Under the pieces are notes generated by a model. It did not search any database and was not told the origin of the DNA. It saw only the letters and a program-made list of their open reading frames with translations. Positions 1 through 6,545 of a stretch of 10,311 nt of DNA are shown here, in pieces. The first letter of the stretch is position 1. The number at the start of each line of letters is the position of its first letter. The translations under genes and the position numbers were made by a program. This stretch comes from an uncultured Limnohabitans sp. (lineage in GTDB: Bacteria; Pseudomonadota; Gammaproteobacteria; Burkholderiales; Burkholderiaceae_C), in contig NZ_CALBEX010000417.1 of the NCBI RefSeq assembly GCF_937889215.1, positions 1 to 10,311 on the forward strand, written 5' to 3'.

Positions 1-93
1 GCCCGGAATGACGCCAATGTGCTCGGGCCGCAAACCGTGTTCACGGATGTGGGCCAGGGCCTTGGGGCCGGCGTGGATGTGAAGGGCTTGCAT
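1..93 (-). CDS. Patatin-like phospholipase family protein, N-terminal 31 residues only
   Basis: A minus-strand reading frame starts at the ATG at 93-91 and runs off the left edge. The 31 residues begin MQALHIHAGPKALAHIR and end HIGVIPG. From memory, this resembles the start of a family of patatin-like phospholipases common in Burkholderiales, in which an opening 'hAGP..A...I...GL.P..IgVIPG' leads into a glycine-rich oxyanion-hole segment. That segment and the Ser-Asp dyad lie outside the window, so lipase activity cannot be judged. Only 5 bp separate it from the tex stop codon, which suggests co-transcription with tex. The only purine-rich tract before the ATG (AAGG, 98-95) is one base away and too close for a normal ribosome-binding site. 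The start is therefore chosen by resemblance. No signal peptide is visible. Confidence 0.6.
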   Translation of the reverse strand, partial: MQALHIHAGPKALAHIREHGLRPEHIGVIPG

Positions 94-98
94 GCCTT

Positions 99-2480
99 TT
101 ACTTTTTAAGGCCTTGCAATTTGGCAAAAGCGCTGGCCATGGCAGAACCGGAGCCAGCGGCTGGGGGCGAGGTATAACCCCCAACCGATCCGCCGCCACG
201 CTGGCGGTTGTCCCGCCCTGCCCCTTCAAACTTGTTGTCTCTCGGGCCATCGCGGCGGGCAGGTGCAGCGTCGAGCTTCATGGTCAAGCTGATGCGCTTG
301 CGGGCCACATCGACTTCGAGCACCTTCACTTTGACGATGTCGCCGGTCTTGACCACCTCGCGGGCGTCGGTCACAAACTTGTTGGCCAGCTGGCTCACAT
401 GCACCAAGCCGTCCTGGTGCACGCCCAAATCGACAAAAGCGCCGAACTGGGCCACGTTGCTCACGGTGCCTTCCAAGGTCATGCCTTCTTTCAGGTCTTT
501 GATGTCTTCCACGCCATCGGCCAGGCGCGCCACCTTGAAGTCGGGGCGTGGGTCGCGGCCGGGTTTTTCCAGCTCACCCAAGATGTCCTTGATGGTGATC
601 GCGCCGAACTTGTCGTTGGCAAACAGCTCAGGCTTGAGGGTTTTCAAAACGTCCGAACGGCCCATGATCTCTTGAATCGGCTTGGCGGTTTTGACGATGA
701 TCTGCTCGACCACCGGGTAGGTTTCGGGGTGCACGCCGGTCATGTCCAGCGGGTTGTCGCCGCCACGAATGCGCAAAAAGCCAGCGCTTTGCTCAAAAGT
801 CTTGGCACCCAGGCCGGTCACTTTGAGCAAATCTTGGCGGGTCTTGAACACGCCATTGGCATCACGCCAACGCACGACCGACTTGGCCACGCTGCCCGAC
901 AGGCCCGACACACGGGTCAGCAAAGGCACGCTGGCCGTGTTCAGGTCCACGCCCACCGAGTTCACGCAGTCTTCCACCACCGCGTCCAGGGTTTTGGCCA
1001 GCTCGCTTTGGTTCACGTCGTGCTGATACTGGCCCACACCAATCGCTTTGGGGTCGATCTTGACCAGCTCTGACAGCGGGTCTTGCAAGCGGCGGGCAAT
1101 GGAGGCCGCGCCACGCAGGCTCACGTCCACGTCGGGCATTTCCTGGCTGGCAAATTCGCTGGCCGAGTACACCGAAGCGCCGGCCTCACTGACCACCACT
1201 TTCGTGATCTCCACCCCATCGCGAATACCTTCTCGCAATCGGGCGAGTTGTTTGATCAGGTCACCCGCCAGTTTGTCGGTCTCGCGGCTGGCGGTGCCAT
1301 TGCCAATGGCGATCAGGTTCACGTTGTGTTTTTCGCACAGCTTGGCCAGGGTGAAGAGCGAGCCCTCCCAGTCCTTGCGCGGCTCGTGCGGGTACACCGT
1401 GGAGGTGTCGACCAGCTTGCCCGTGGCATCGACCACGGCCACTTTCACGCCCGTGCGGATGCCTGGGTCCAGGCCCATGACGACGCGGGGGCCAGCGGGC
1501 GCGGCCAGCAATAGGTCGCGCAGGTTGTCGGCAAACACCTTGATGGCGACCTTTTCGGCGTCTTCGCGCAGGCGGGTGAACAGGTCGCGCTCGGTGGACA
1601 GGCTGAGTTTGACGCGCCAAGTCCAGGCCACGCATTTGCGGATCAGGTCGTCCGAGGGGCGGGCCGCATGGCTCCAGCCCAGGTGCATGGCGATCTTGCC
1701 TTCGGCGATGCTGGGCTTGCCGGGTTCTGGTTCAACAGGAAGAACCAGCTTGGCGTCCAGCATTTCCAGCGCGCGGCCACGGAAGACGGCCAGCGCCCGG
1801 TGGCTGGGCACGCGGCCAATGGGCTCGTCGTAGTCAAAGTAATCGCGAAATTTGGACACATCGGCATTGTTCTCGTCCTTGCCGTCGGCCAGCTTGCTTT
1901 TGAAGAGGCCTTCGTTCCACAGCCATTCGCGCAGAGCTTGCACCAGTGACGCATCTTCAGCCCAACGCTCACTCAGCAAATCGCGCACGCCGTCGAGCAC
2001 AGCGGCGGTGGTGGTGAAGTCCGCGCCTTCAATCGCGCCTGCAGCCAACACAAAGGCTTGCGCTTCGGCATGCGGGTCAAGGCGCGGGTCAACAAACAGC
2101 TTGTCGGCCAAGGGCTCCAGCCCGGCTTCGCGGGCAATCATGCCCTTGGTGCGGCGCTTGGGCTTGAAGGGCAAATACAGGTCTTCCAGCTCTTGTTTGG
2201 TCGGCGCGGCGTCGATGGCGGCCAGCAAATCGGGCGTCATCTTGCCCTGCTCGGTGATGCTTTTGATCACCGCAGCGCGGCGGTCTTCCAGCTCACGCAG
2301 ATAGCCCAGGCGCGACTCCAGCTCGCGCAGCTGGATGTCGTCCAGCCCGTCGGTCACTTCTTTGCGGTATCGGGCAATGAAGGGGACGGTGGCACCACCG
2401 TCCAGCAATTCCACAGCGGTTTTGACTTGGTCTGGGCGGATTCGGATTTCTGCGGCCAGTTGGGCCAGGATTTTTTGCAT
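99..2480 (-). CDS. tex: Tex, S1-domain RNA-binding transcription accessory protein
   Basis: A complete 793-residue Tex protein, the usual length for the family. Tex is a conserved cytoplasmic nucleic-acid-binding protein related to eukaryotic Spt6 and acts in transcription and RNA metabolism. Visible domain order: helical Tex N-terminal region (about 1-200, with the family signature GATVPFIARYRKE at 29-41); YqgF/RNase H-like domain (about 332-430, opening VVMGLDPGIRTG at 333-344); helix-hairpin-helix region (about 505-575, with VSGLSGSVAKSVV and VTGLGAKTFEQSAGFLRI); and an S1 RNA-binding domain (about 663-737, EGTVSNVAQFGAFVDLG through RKRISLTMK). A basic, Gly/Arg-rich tail follows and ends in SAMASAFAKLQGLKK. 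The ATG at 2480 gives the canonical N-terminus. The Shine-Dalgarno sequence is weak (AAGAG only two bases upstream). The patatin-like gene follows after 5 bp. It is divergent from the lipoprotein genes on the other side. Confidence 0.97.
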   Translation of the reverse strand: MQKILAQLAAEIRIRPDQVKTAVELLDGGATVPFIARYRKEVTDGLDDIQLRELESRLGYLRELEDRRAAVIKSITEQGKMTPDLLAAIDAAPTKQELEDLYLPFKPKRRTKGMIAREAGLEPLADKLFVDPRLDPHAEAQAFVLAAGAIEGADFTTTAAVLDGVRDLLSERWAEDASLVQALREWLWNEGLFKSKLADGKDENNADVSKFRDYFDYDEPIGRVPSHRALAVFRGRALEMLDAKLVLPVEPEPGKPSIAEGKIAMHLGWSHAARPSDDLIRKCVAWTWRVKLSLSTERDLFTRLREDAEKVAIKVFADNLRDLLLAAPAGPRVVMGLDPGIRTGVKVAVVDATGKLVDTSTVYPHEPRKDWEGSLFTLAKLCEKHNVNLIAIGNGTASRETDKLAGDLIKQLARLREGIRDGVEITKVVVSEAGASVYSASEFASQEMPDVDVSLRGAASIARRLQDPLSELVKIDPKAIGVGQYQHDVNQSELAKTLDAVVEDCVNSVGVDLNTASVPLLTRVSGLSGSVAKSVVRWRDANGVFKTRQDLLKVTGLGAKTFEQSAGFLRIRGGDNPLDMTGVHPETYPVVEQIIVKTAKPIQEIMGRSDVLKTLKPELFANDKFGAITIKDILGELEKPGRDPRPDFKVARLADGVEDIKDLKEGMTLEGTVSNVAQFGAFVDLGVHQDGLVHVSQLANKFVTDAREVVKTGDIVKVKVLEVDVARKRISLTMKLDAAPARRDGPRDNKFEGAGRDNRQRGGGSVGGYTSPPAAGSGSAMASAFAKLQGLKK

Positions 2481-2667
2481 TGCTCTTTTGGCGCTTCAGC
2501 GGCGCTCACCTCTGACAAAGGGCGTGAGTTTGCCACAGCGCTCAAGTTGGGCCGCGCGAGCCGGCCAAGGTCAAGCCTAGGGCACCCAAAAACCGCATAA
2601 ATCATCAAAAAACACAGTACAAGCCCTTCATCCGTTGGTATTTGTGAATTTCCACATAAAAACAACA

Positions 2668-2690
2668 TTTGTGGGTATTTAATCCACAAA
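2668..2690. promoter_or_regulatory. Candidate operator: 7-bp inverted repeat upstream of lipoprotein gene 1
   Basis: TTTGTGG (2668-2674) and CCACAAA (2684-2690) form a perfect inverted repeat around a 9-base AT-rich centre. The dyad abuts the proposed -35 box at 2692, a usual place for an activator or repressor. Its GTATTT-AT-ACAA half recurs in the dyad before lipoprotein gene 2. A weaker TGTG/CACA dyad lies just upstream at about 2644-2657. That these are protein-binding sites is inference; AT-rich DNA makes such dyads by chance fairly often. Confidence 0.35.
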
Positions 2691-2691
2691 A

Positions 2692-2720
2692 TTGAAATCT
2701 TTATAGCAAATATGTAAACT
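2692..2720 (+). promoter_or_regulatory. Putative sigma-70 promoter for lipoprotein gene 1
   Basis: TTGAAA (2692-2697, 5 of 6 matches to the -35 consensus) is followed by a 17-bp spacer and TAAACT (2715-2720, 4 of 6 matches to the -10 consensus). Transcription would begin near 2727, leaving a leader of about 32 nt before the ATG at 2759. The spacing is optimal and the setting AT-rich, but this is by eye only. Confidence 0.45.
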
Positions 2721-2758
2721 CTGCTCCATTGATGACTTTAACAATATTGGAGTAAAAA

Positions 2759-3151
2759 ATGACAATTTTCAACAAATCCGCAATTCGCCACACCACTCGC
2801 CGTTTGGCCTTGGCTTGCGCAGCCGGTGTGTTGCTGGTGTTGACTGGCTGCGCCTCGGTGCAAGGTCCATCTTTGCCGGTCTCCGAGTTGGAGTCTTTCG
2901 TGCCCGTAGCCAAGCATGCCCGAGTCATGAACGACGTCAAAGTCCGTTGGGAAGTTCGTGAAAACGTCTCAGAAGTCTGCAGCCGGGCCGCCAAGCTCAC
3001 GACCACACAAGCCTGGATGACTCCCCCGCTGGCCTGCGCGATGTGGAATGTGGCCAGCAATGAATGCGTGATCATCACAGGCAAAAAAGTTTCCCACGTT
3101 GAGCTGGGTCACGAGTTGCGCCATTGCTTCGAAGGCAATTTCCACCGTTGA
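2759..3151 (+). CDS. Small lipoprotein with C-terminal HExxH motif, paralogue 1
   Basis: A 130-residue predicted lipoprotein of a family I cannot name. The N-terminus has basic residues, a hydrophobic stretch (about 16-28) and a lipobox LTGC at 28-31. Cys31 would be lipidated, and Ala at +2 favours outer-membrane sorting. The mature part has WEVR (64-67), TPP (88-90), ACAMW (92-96), cysteines at 74, 93, 103 and 123, and ends LGHELRHCFEGNFHR. HELRH (118-122) is a perfect HExxH zinc-peptidase motif, with E125 and H129 as possible third ligands. The start is supported by GGAG at 2749-2752, six bases before the ATG. The stop TGA is followed at once by an in-frame TAA. A same-length paralogue follows 96 bp downstream. 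A lipid-anchored periplasmic metalloprotein is an inference; protease activity is unproven and the motif could be structural. Confidence 0.85.
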   Translation: MTIFNKSAIRHTTRRLALACAAGVLLVLTGCASVQGPSLPVSELESFVPVAKHARVMNDVKVRWEVRENVSEVCSRAAKLTTTQAWMTPPLACAMWNVASNECVIITGKKVSHVELGHELRHCFEGNFHR

Positions 3152-3196
3152 TAAGCACACACCGATGAAACATTCATGACTTTAGGGTCTTTTTAA

Positions 3197-3224
3197 TTAG
3201 AAATTGTTGTATTTGATATACAAT
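3197..3224 (+). promoter_or_regulatory. Putative promoter for lipoprotein gene 2 (good -10, weak -35)
   Basis: TACAAT (3219-3224) matches the -10 consensus at 5 of 6 positions. The best -35 at a 16-bp spacing is the poor TTAGAA (3197-3202). Transcription would begin near 3231, giving a leader of only about 17 nt. The poor -35 would fit dependence on an activator, but this is inference. Confidence 0.3.
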
Positions 3225-3226
3225 TT
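3201..3226. promoter_or_regulatory. Candidate operator: 7-bp inverted repeat over the -10 of lipoprotein gene 2
   Basis: AAATTGT (3201-3207) and ACAATTT (3220-3226) are perfect inverted arms around a 12-base centre. The right arm overlaps the proposed -10, where a bound protein would block transcription. Aligned on GTATTT, this site and the dyad at 2668-2690 agree at 17 of 28 positions by my count, mainly in GTATTT-AT-ACAA. A shared regulator is possible but not shown. Confidence 0.3.
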
Positions 3227-3247
3227 GCCAATTCATACATTCTCATC

Positions 3248-3640
3248 ATGCGCAAAGCGGTTGTTGTTTCATCTTTTTTTCGGTCTGCCTTCTTACGCTT
3301 TGCATTCTTGACCATCCTGCTGTTAACAGTGAGCGGATGCCAAACAGTGGCAAGCCACAAAGTCGCGGCTCACGAATTCATCCCATTCAACGTCATGCCT
3401 GCCCAGCACCGCATCATGAATCAGGTGCGCATCAACTGGGAAGTGCGTGACGATGTGGCACACGTCTGCGCCCATGCGTACAGCATGGGACGCCAACAGG
3501 CTTACTTAACCCCTCCCGTGGCCTGCGCCATTTGGGACATCCTCAAAGCAGAATGCACGGTGGTCACCGGCCCGTTGACCAGCCATGTGGCCTTAGGCCA
3601 CGAACTCAGGCACTGCTTTGAAGGCCACTATCACCGATAA
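3248..3640 (+). CDS. Small lipoprotein with C-terminal HExxH motif, paralogue 2
   Basis: A 130-residue paralogue of the preceding lipoprotein. The signal peptide differs (hydrophobic about 14-28, lipobox VSGC at 28-31, Gln at +2, so outer-membrane sorting is likely), but the mature domain aligns without gaps. I count 41 identities in the last 80 residues. Cysteines 31, 74, 93, 103 and 123 fall at identical positions. Shared blocks are WEVR (64-67), TPP (88-90), ACA.W (92-96), EC (102-103), SHV.LGHELRHCFEG (112-126) and a terminal HR. HELRH at 118-122 is the HExxH motif. No Shine-Dalgarno tract precedes the ATG at 3248, yet no other start would keep the signal peptide. It probably has its own promoter, since the gap holds a -10-like box. 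The function is unknown: a lipid-anchored periplasmic metalloprotein is the best guess. Confidence 0.84.
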   Translation: MRKAVVVSSFFRSAFLRFAFLTILLLTVSGCQTVASHKVAAHEFIPFNVMPAQHRIMNQVRINWEVRDDVAHVCAHAYSMGRQQAYLTPPVACAIWDILKAECTVVTGPLTSHVALGHELRHCFEGHYHR

Positions 3641-3655
3641 AACCGGCCATCGGTT
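3641..3655. terminator. Small hairpin between convergent genes, possible weak terminator
   Basis: AACCG (3641-3645) and CGGTT (3651-3655) pair around a 5-base loop, starting immediately after the stop of lipoprotein gene 2 and touching the stop of the convergent SDR gene. On the minus strand the stem runs into TTTT, which could give weak intrinsic termination for the long operon. On the plus strand no T-tract follows. The stem is short, so confidence is low. Confidence 0.25.
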
Positions 3656-4560
3656 CAGCATCCGCGCAATGCATTGCGCAGCTTGTCGCCCAGATCGGGG
3701 CGTGCTGCAAACGGGTCGGGCGGGTTGTGGCCTTGCACGATGGCTTCCATGCGGCTTTGCACGTTGCCCAGCGCTTGGGGGTGGCTGTAGATGTAAAACT
3801 GGTCGCTGGCAACGGCATCAAACACTTTTTGGGCCACATCGGCCGCTGACACTTTGCCACTGCTGACGGCTTTGTCGCTTTGGGCTTGGCCAATCAATTG
3901 GCTGGCTGTGGGTTTGTCAGCCGCCAGATCGGTGGGGCGGTTGCGTTGGCTTTGGCTGATGCCGGTGGGCACAAAATAAGGGCACAAGACGCTGGCGCTG
4001 ACTTGGTCGGTCACCAAGTGCAGGTCTTGGTAGAGGGTTTCTGTCAAAGCCACCACGGCGTGTTTGCTGACGTTGTAGATGCCCATGTTGGGCGCAGTGA
4101 GCAAACCGGCCATGCTGGCGGTGTTGACGATGTGGCCGCGGTAAGCCGGGTCGGCCTTGGCGGCGGCAAGCATCATGGGCGTGAACAAGCGCACGCCGTG
4201 CACCACGCCCCAGAGGTTGACGCCCAGCACCCATTCCCAGTCGGCGACCGAGTTTTCCCAAACCAAGCCCCCTGCCCCCACGCCCGCGTTGTTGAACACG
4301 AAGTGCGGTGCGCCAAAGCGCTCTTGCACGTCGGTGGCCAGCTGTTCCATGGCCTGGGCGTTGGAGACATCCACTTTGCGAGCCAGCACTTGCGCGCCTT
4401 GGGCGGTCATTTCGGCTTCGGCCTTGTCGAGTGCGTCTTGCTGCACGTCGATCAGCACCAGGTTCATGCCCAGTTTGGCACCGATGCGGGCGCATTCCAG
4501 CCCGAAGCCCGAGCCTGCACCCGTCAAGACGGCGGTTTTGCCTTGGAAGTTGTCAATCAT
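3655..4560 (-). CDS. SDR family NAD(P)-dependent oxidoreductase (last gene of operon)
   Basis: A 301-residue classical short-chain dehydrogenase/reductase, somewhat longer than the usual 250. The Rossmann motif TGAGSGFG is at 13-20. D38 at the end of the second strand suggests a preference for NAD(H). D64, NNAG (90-93), N115, catalytic S149 (NTASMAG), and Y162 and K166 (YNVSK) complete an intact active site. A C-terminal extension of about 50 residues (YIYSHPQALGNVQSRMEAI onward) resembles that of SDRs often found beside acyl-CoA genes. The ATG at 4560 overlaps the stop of the GST-like gene as ATGA and has AAGG seven bases upstream, indicating translational coupling. Upstream in-frame codons belong to the overlapping gene's shadow and look non-native. 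The likely role is oxidation or reduction of a hydroxyl/keto group on a lipid or hydrophobic substrate; the actual substrate is unknown. Confidence 0.93.
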   Translation of the reverse strand: MIDNFQGKTAVLTGAGSGFGLECARIGAKLGMNLVLIDVQQDALDKAEAEMTAQGAQVLARKVDVSNAQAMEQLATDVQERFGAPHFVFNNAGVGAGGLVWENSVADWEWVLGVNLWGVVHGVRLFTPMMLAAAKADPAYRGHIVNTASMAGLLTAPNMGIYNVSKHAVVALTETLYQDLHLVTDQVSASVLCPYFVPTGISQSQRNRPTDLAADKPTASQLIGQAQSDKAVSSGKVSAADVAQKVFDAVASDQFYIYSHPQALGNVQSRMEAIVQGHNPPDPFAARPDLGDKLRNALRGC

Positions 4561-5492
4561 GGTGTGGCCTTTTTCAAAGTGAATCCCACGCGAGGAAAGT
4601 GAACATGGACCGTGCCGGTCTGCGCATCGCTGCGGCGCAGGGTGTAACGGGTGCGGGTGGCGGCGATCAATTCGCCTTCGGTGGGCTCCAGCCCAAAGTG
4701 GTCGGCCGCGATCACGACCTGGCTGCCCAGGGCGATGCCGTGTGCGTCCTGAAAAGTTTGATCTTGCAAAGCCGCTGGCGTGGCGTTGTGGGCCACTTGC
4801 AGAGCTTCTGCGGCATGGCACTTGCCGGGTGTGCCCTGCCCGATGGCTTTCATGCGGGCCATCCAAGATTTGACCTCGGGTGTCGCGTCAAAAATACCGG
4901 CCAAGGCGGGCGTGCGCTCTTGCGTGAACCACAACGGGTGATAGGCGGCAAAGTCGGCCAAGCTGGCTTGTGCGCCGAGCAAGAAGTCTTGCCCTTGCAG
5001 CATGTTGGCCAGGTGACGCAGATAGCTTTGGTAGGTGGGGGTCGCTTCGGCGGGCGACATGCGCGCCGCGCCGCTGCGCATGGCCGTGCGGTCGGCCACA
5101 AAGGCCTGCACGCCTTCTGCAGGCGCACCGGCAAAGACCTGTGCCACGCCTGCGGGCTGAAAGTTGTAGGCCATGGCGGCGGTGAACAAGGCGCTGTCGG
5201 CCCATTGCGCCACGATGCGGGCATTGCCTTCAACACCCGCGGGGTACAAGCTGGGCGTGGGCGCAATGTGCTCCAGCACATCGCAAATCAGGGCCGTGTC
5301 GCAATACACGTCCGCACCGATCTGCAACACCGGGGTTTTGCGGTAACCGCCCGTGAGCGCTGTCAGCTCGGGCTTGGGCATGACCATCGGGATGAACACG
5401 CTTTTCCAGGCCAGTTGTTTGTGGCCCAAAACCAGCCGGATCTTCTCGGCAAACGGCGAGGTTGGGTAGTGGTGCAGGATCAGATCGGACAT
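4557..5492 (-). CDS. Glutathione S-transferase-like protein with extra C-terminal domain
   Basis: A 311-residue protein. Residues 1-80 form a GST N-terminal thioredoxin-like fold: HHYPTSPFAEKIRLVL (7-22) with S12 in the catalytic position, TPVL (53-56) with the cis-proline, and DT (65-66) in place of the usual glutathione-binding ES. Residues about 90-220 are the helical GST C-terminal domain (FLLGAQASLADFAAYHPLW at 170-188). A further 85-90 residues, predicted to be strand-rich, follow (HGIALGSQVVIAADHFG, GTVHVHFPRVGF); plain GSTs of about 200-230 residues lack them. The start is fixed by GAGG (5504-5501), eight bases before the ATG and overlapping the stop of the upstream MDR gene. The stop overlaps the next gene as ATGA. 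Conjugation or isomerisation of an electrophilic intermediate is plausible from context but not demonstrated. Confidence 0.88.
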   Translation of the reverse strand: MSDLILHHYPTSPFAEKIRLVLGHKQLAWKSVFIPMVMPKPELTALTGGYRKTPVLQIGADVYCDTALICDVLEHIAPTPSLYPAGVEGNARIVAQWADSALFTAAMAYNFQPAGVAQVFAGAPAEGVQAFVADRTAMRSGAARMSPAEATPTYQSYLRHLANMLQGQDFLLGAQASLADFAAYHPLWFTQERTPALAGIFDATPEVKSWMARMKAIGQGTPGKCHAAEALQVAHNATPAALQDQTFQDAHGIALGSQVVIAADHFGLEPTEGELIAATRTRYTLRRSDAQTGTVHVHFPRVGFTLKKATP

Positions 5493-5502
5493 ACGGCCAG
5501 CC

Positions 5503-6519
5503 TCAGACCAGTTTGACCAGCTGCTTGCCGAAGTTCTTGCCCTTGAGCAAGCCGAGGAAAGCCTCGGGCGCAGCGGCCAAGCCTGGGGCCACGGATTCAC
5601 GGGGGCGCAGCTTGCCGGTGCCCACCAAGGTGCCCAGCTCTTGCAGGGCCTCGGGCCAGATTTCCATGTGTTCGCTGACGATGAAGCCTTCGATCTTCAT
5701 GCGGTTGACCAAAATGAGGGCTGGGTTGGCCATGGGCAGGGGCGCGCCGTCGTAGCCAGCGATCATGCCGCACACCGCGATGCGGGCGAAGGCGTTGGTG
5801 CGCAGCATCACGGCGTCGAGCACCATGCCACCGACGTTTTCAAAGTGGCCATCGATGCCGTTCGGGCAGGCTTCGCGCAGCGCCTTGGACAAGCTGATGT
5901 AGTCCTTGTGTTCCTTGTAGTCGATGCAGGCGTCAAAGCCCAGCTCCTTGACCACGTAGTCGCATTTATCTTTACCGCCTGCAATGCCCACCACGCGGCA
6001 GCCACGGGCCTTGGCCAATGCACCATAAGCACTGCCCACCGCGCCGCTGGCGGCGCTCACCGTGACGGTCTCGCCTGCTTTGGGGTTGATGATTTTGACC
6101 AGGCCATACCAAGCGGTCACGCCAGGCATGCCCACGGCACCCAGGTAGTGCGACAGCGGCACATGGGTGGTGTCGACTTTGCGCAGTGCGCCGAACACGT
6201 TGGCATCGACCACGCTGTACTCTTGCCAGCCGCCCATGCCCACGACTTGGTCACCGGCTTTGAACTTGGGGTGGCGGCTGTCCACCACTTCGCCCACGGT
6301 GCCGCCAATCATGACGTCACCCAAGGGCTGGGGCACGGCATAGCTTTTGCTCTCGTTCATGCGGCCGCGCATGTAGGGGTCGAGGCTCAGGTAGTGGTGA
6401 CACACCAGAACTTCACCTTCTTTGAGTTCAGGCAATGGCAATTCGACCATCTTGAAGTTGTTGGCGGTGGCCTCGCCCTGAGGGCGGTTGTCCAAAACGA
6501 TGCGGTGGTTGATGGGCAT
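5503..6519 (-). CDS. MDR-family NADP-dependent oxidoreductase (CurA/PTGR-like enone reductase)
   Basis: A 338-residue zinc-independent medium-chain reductase of the leukotriene B4 12-hydroxydehydrogenase / prostaglandin reductase / curcumin reductase group. The family opening (NHRIVLDNRPQGEATANNF, 4-22) is followed by LSLDPYMRGRM (44-54) and the nucleotide-binding stretch SAASGAVGS (155-163). Next come GIAGGKDKCDYV (178-189) and FENVGG (226-231). It ends LLKGKNFGKQLVKLV. No zinc-binding cysteine cluster of classical alcohol dehydrogenases is seen. Family members reduce the C=C bond of alpha,beta-unsaturated ketones and aldehydes with NADPH. The start has GGAG six bases upstream (6529-6526). 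It lies 26 bp after the thioesterase stop and 10 bp before the GST-like gene. The true substrate is unknown. Confidence 0.93.
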   Translation of the reverse strand: MPINHRIVLDNRPQGEATANNFKMVELPLPELKEGEVLVCHHYLSLDPYMRGRMNESKSYAVPQPLGDVMIGGTVGEVVDSRHPKFKAGDQVVGMGGWQEYSVVDANVFGALRKVDTTHVPLSHYLGAVGMPGVTAWYGLVKIINPKAGETVTVSAASGAVGSAYGALAKARGCRVVGIAGGKDKCDYVVKELGFDACIDYKEHKDYISLSKALREACPNGIDGHFENVGGMVLDAVMLRTNAFARIAVCGMIAGYDGAPLPMANPALILVNRMKIEGFIVSEHMEIWPEALQELGTLVGTGKLRPRESVAPGLAAAPEAFLGLLKGKNFGKQLVKLV

Positions 6520-6545
6520 GTGTGACTCCAGTGAATTTGAAAGCG

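Larger units (their letters stand above)
2481..2758. other. Intergenic divergent promoter region between tex and lipoprotein gene 1
   Basis: This 278-bp gap has two textures. The tex-proximal half (about 2481-2600) is GC-rich and includes a 5-bp GGCCG/CGGCC hairpin at 2550-2566, which would sit in the tex leader. The other half (about 2600-2758) is clearly AT-rich and carries a dyad and a sigma-70-like promoter for the plus-strand gene. I found no convincing tex promoter on the minus strand. The open frame spanning 2354-2689 on the minus strand overlaps the tex N-terminus out of frame and has no family features, so I do not call a gene here. Confidence 0.7.

Noticed and set aside
114..1073. 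Long plus-strand open frame of 319 codons inside tex
   Set aside because: It is antisense to a complete, well conserved Tex protein. Its composition (many His/Gln/Ala) is typical of shadow frames in GC-rich genes, with no recognisable domain.
2550..2566. GGCCG/CGGCC hairpin in the presumed tex leader
   Set aside because: Only 5 bp of GC-rich pairing with no adjoining T-tract or known leader motif; expected by chance in GC-rich DNA.
2354..2689. Minus-strand frame extending from the tex N-terminus into the intergenic region
   Set aside because: It overlaps the tex start out of frame, contains no motif and would need an unsupported start in the AT-rich promoter region.
2701..3084. Minus-strand 127-codon frame opposite lipoprotein gene 1
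   Set aside because: Antisense to a gene with a lipobox, a Shine-Dalgarno sequence and a conserved paralogue; nothing recognisable in it.
3168..3196. Possible terminator between the two lipoprotein genes
   Set aside because: A CTTTTT run is present, but the only stems before it are 3-5 bp (ATGAA/TTCAT, GAC/GTC), too weak to call intrinsic termination.
4308..5516. Plus-strand open frame of 402 codons opposite the GST-like gene
   Set aside because: It spans two convincing minus-strand genes and their coupled junction. It has no domain, ribosome-binding site or promoter, so it is a codon-bias shadow.
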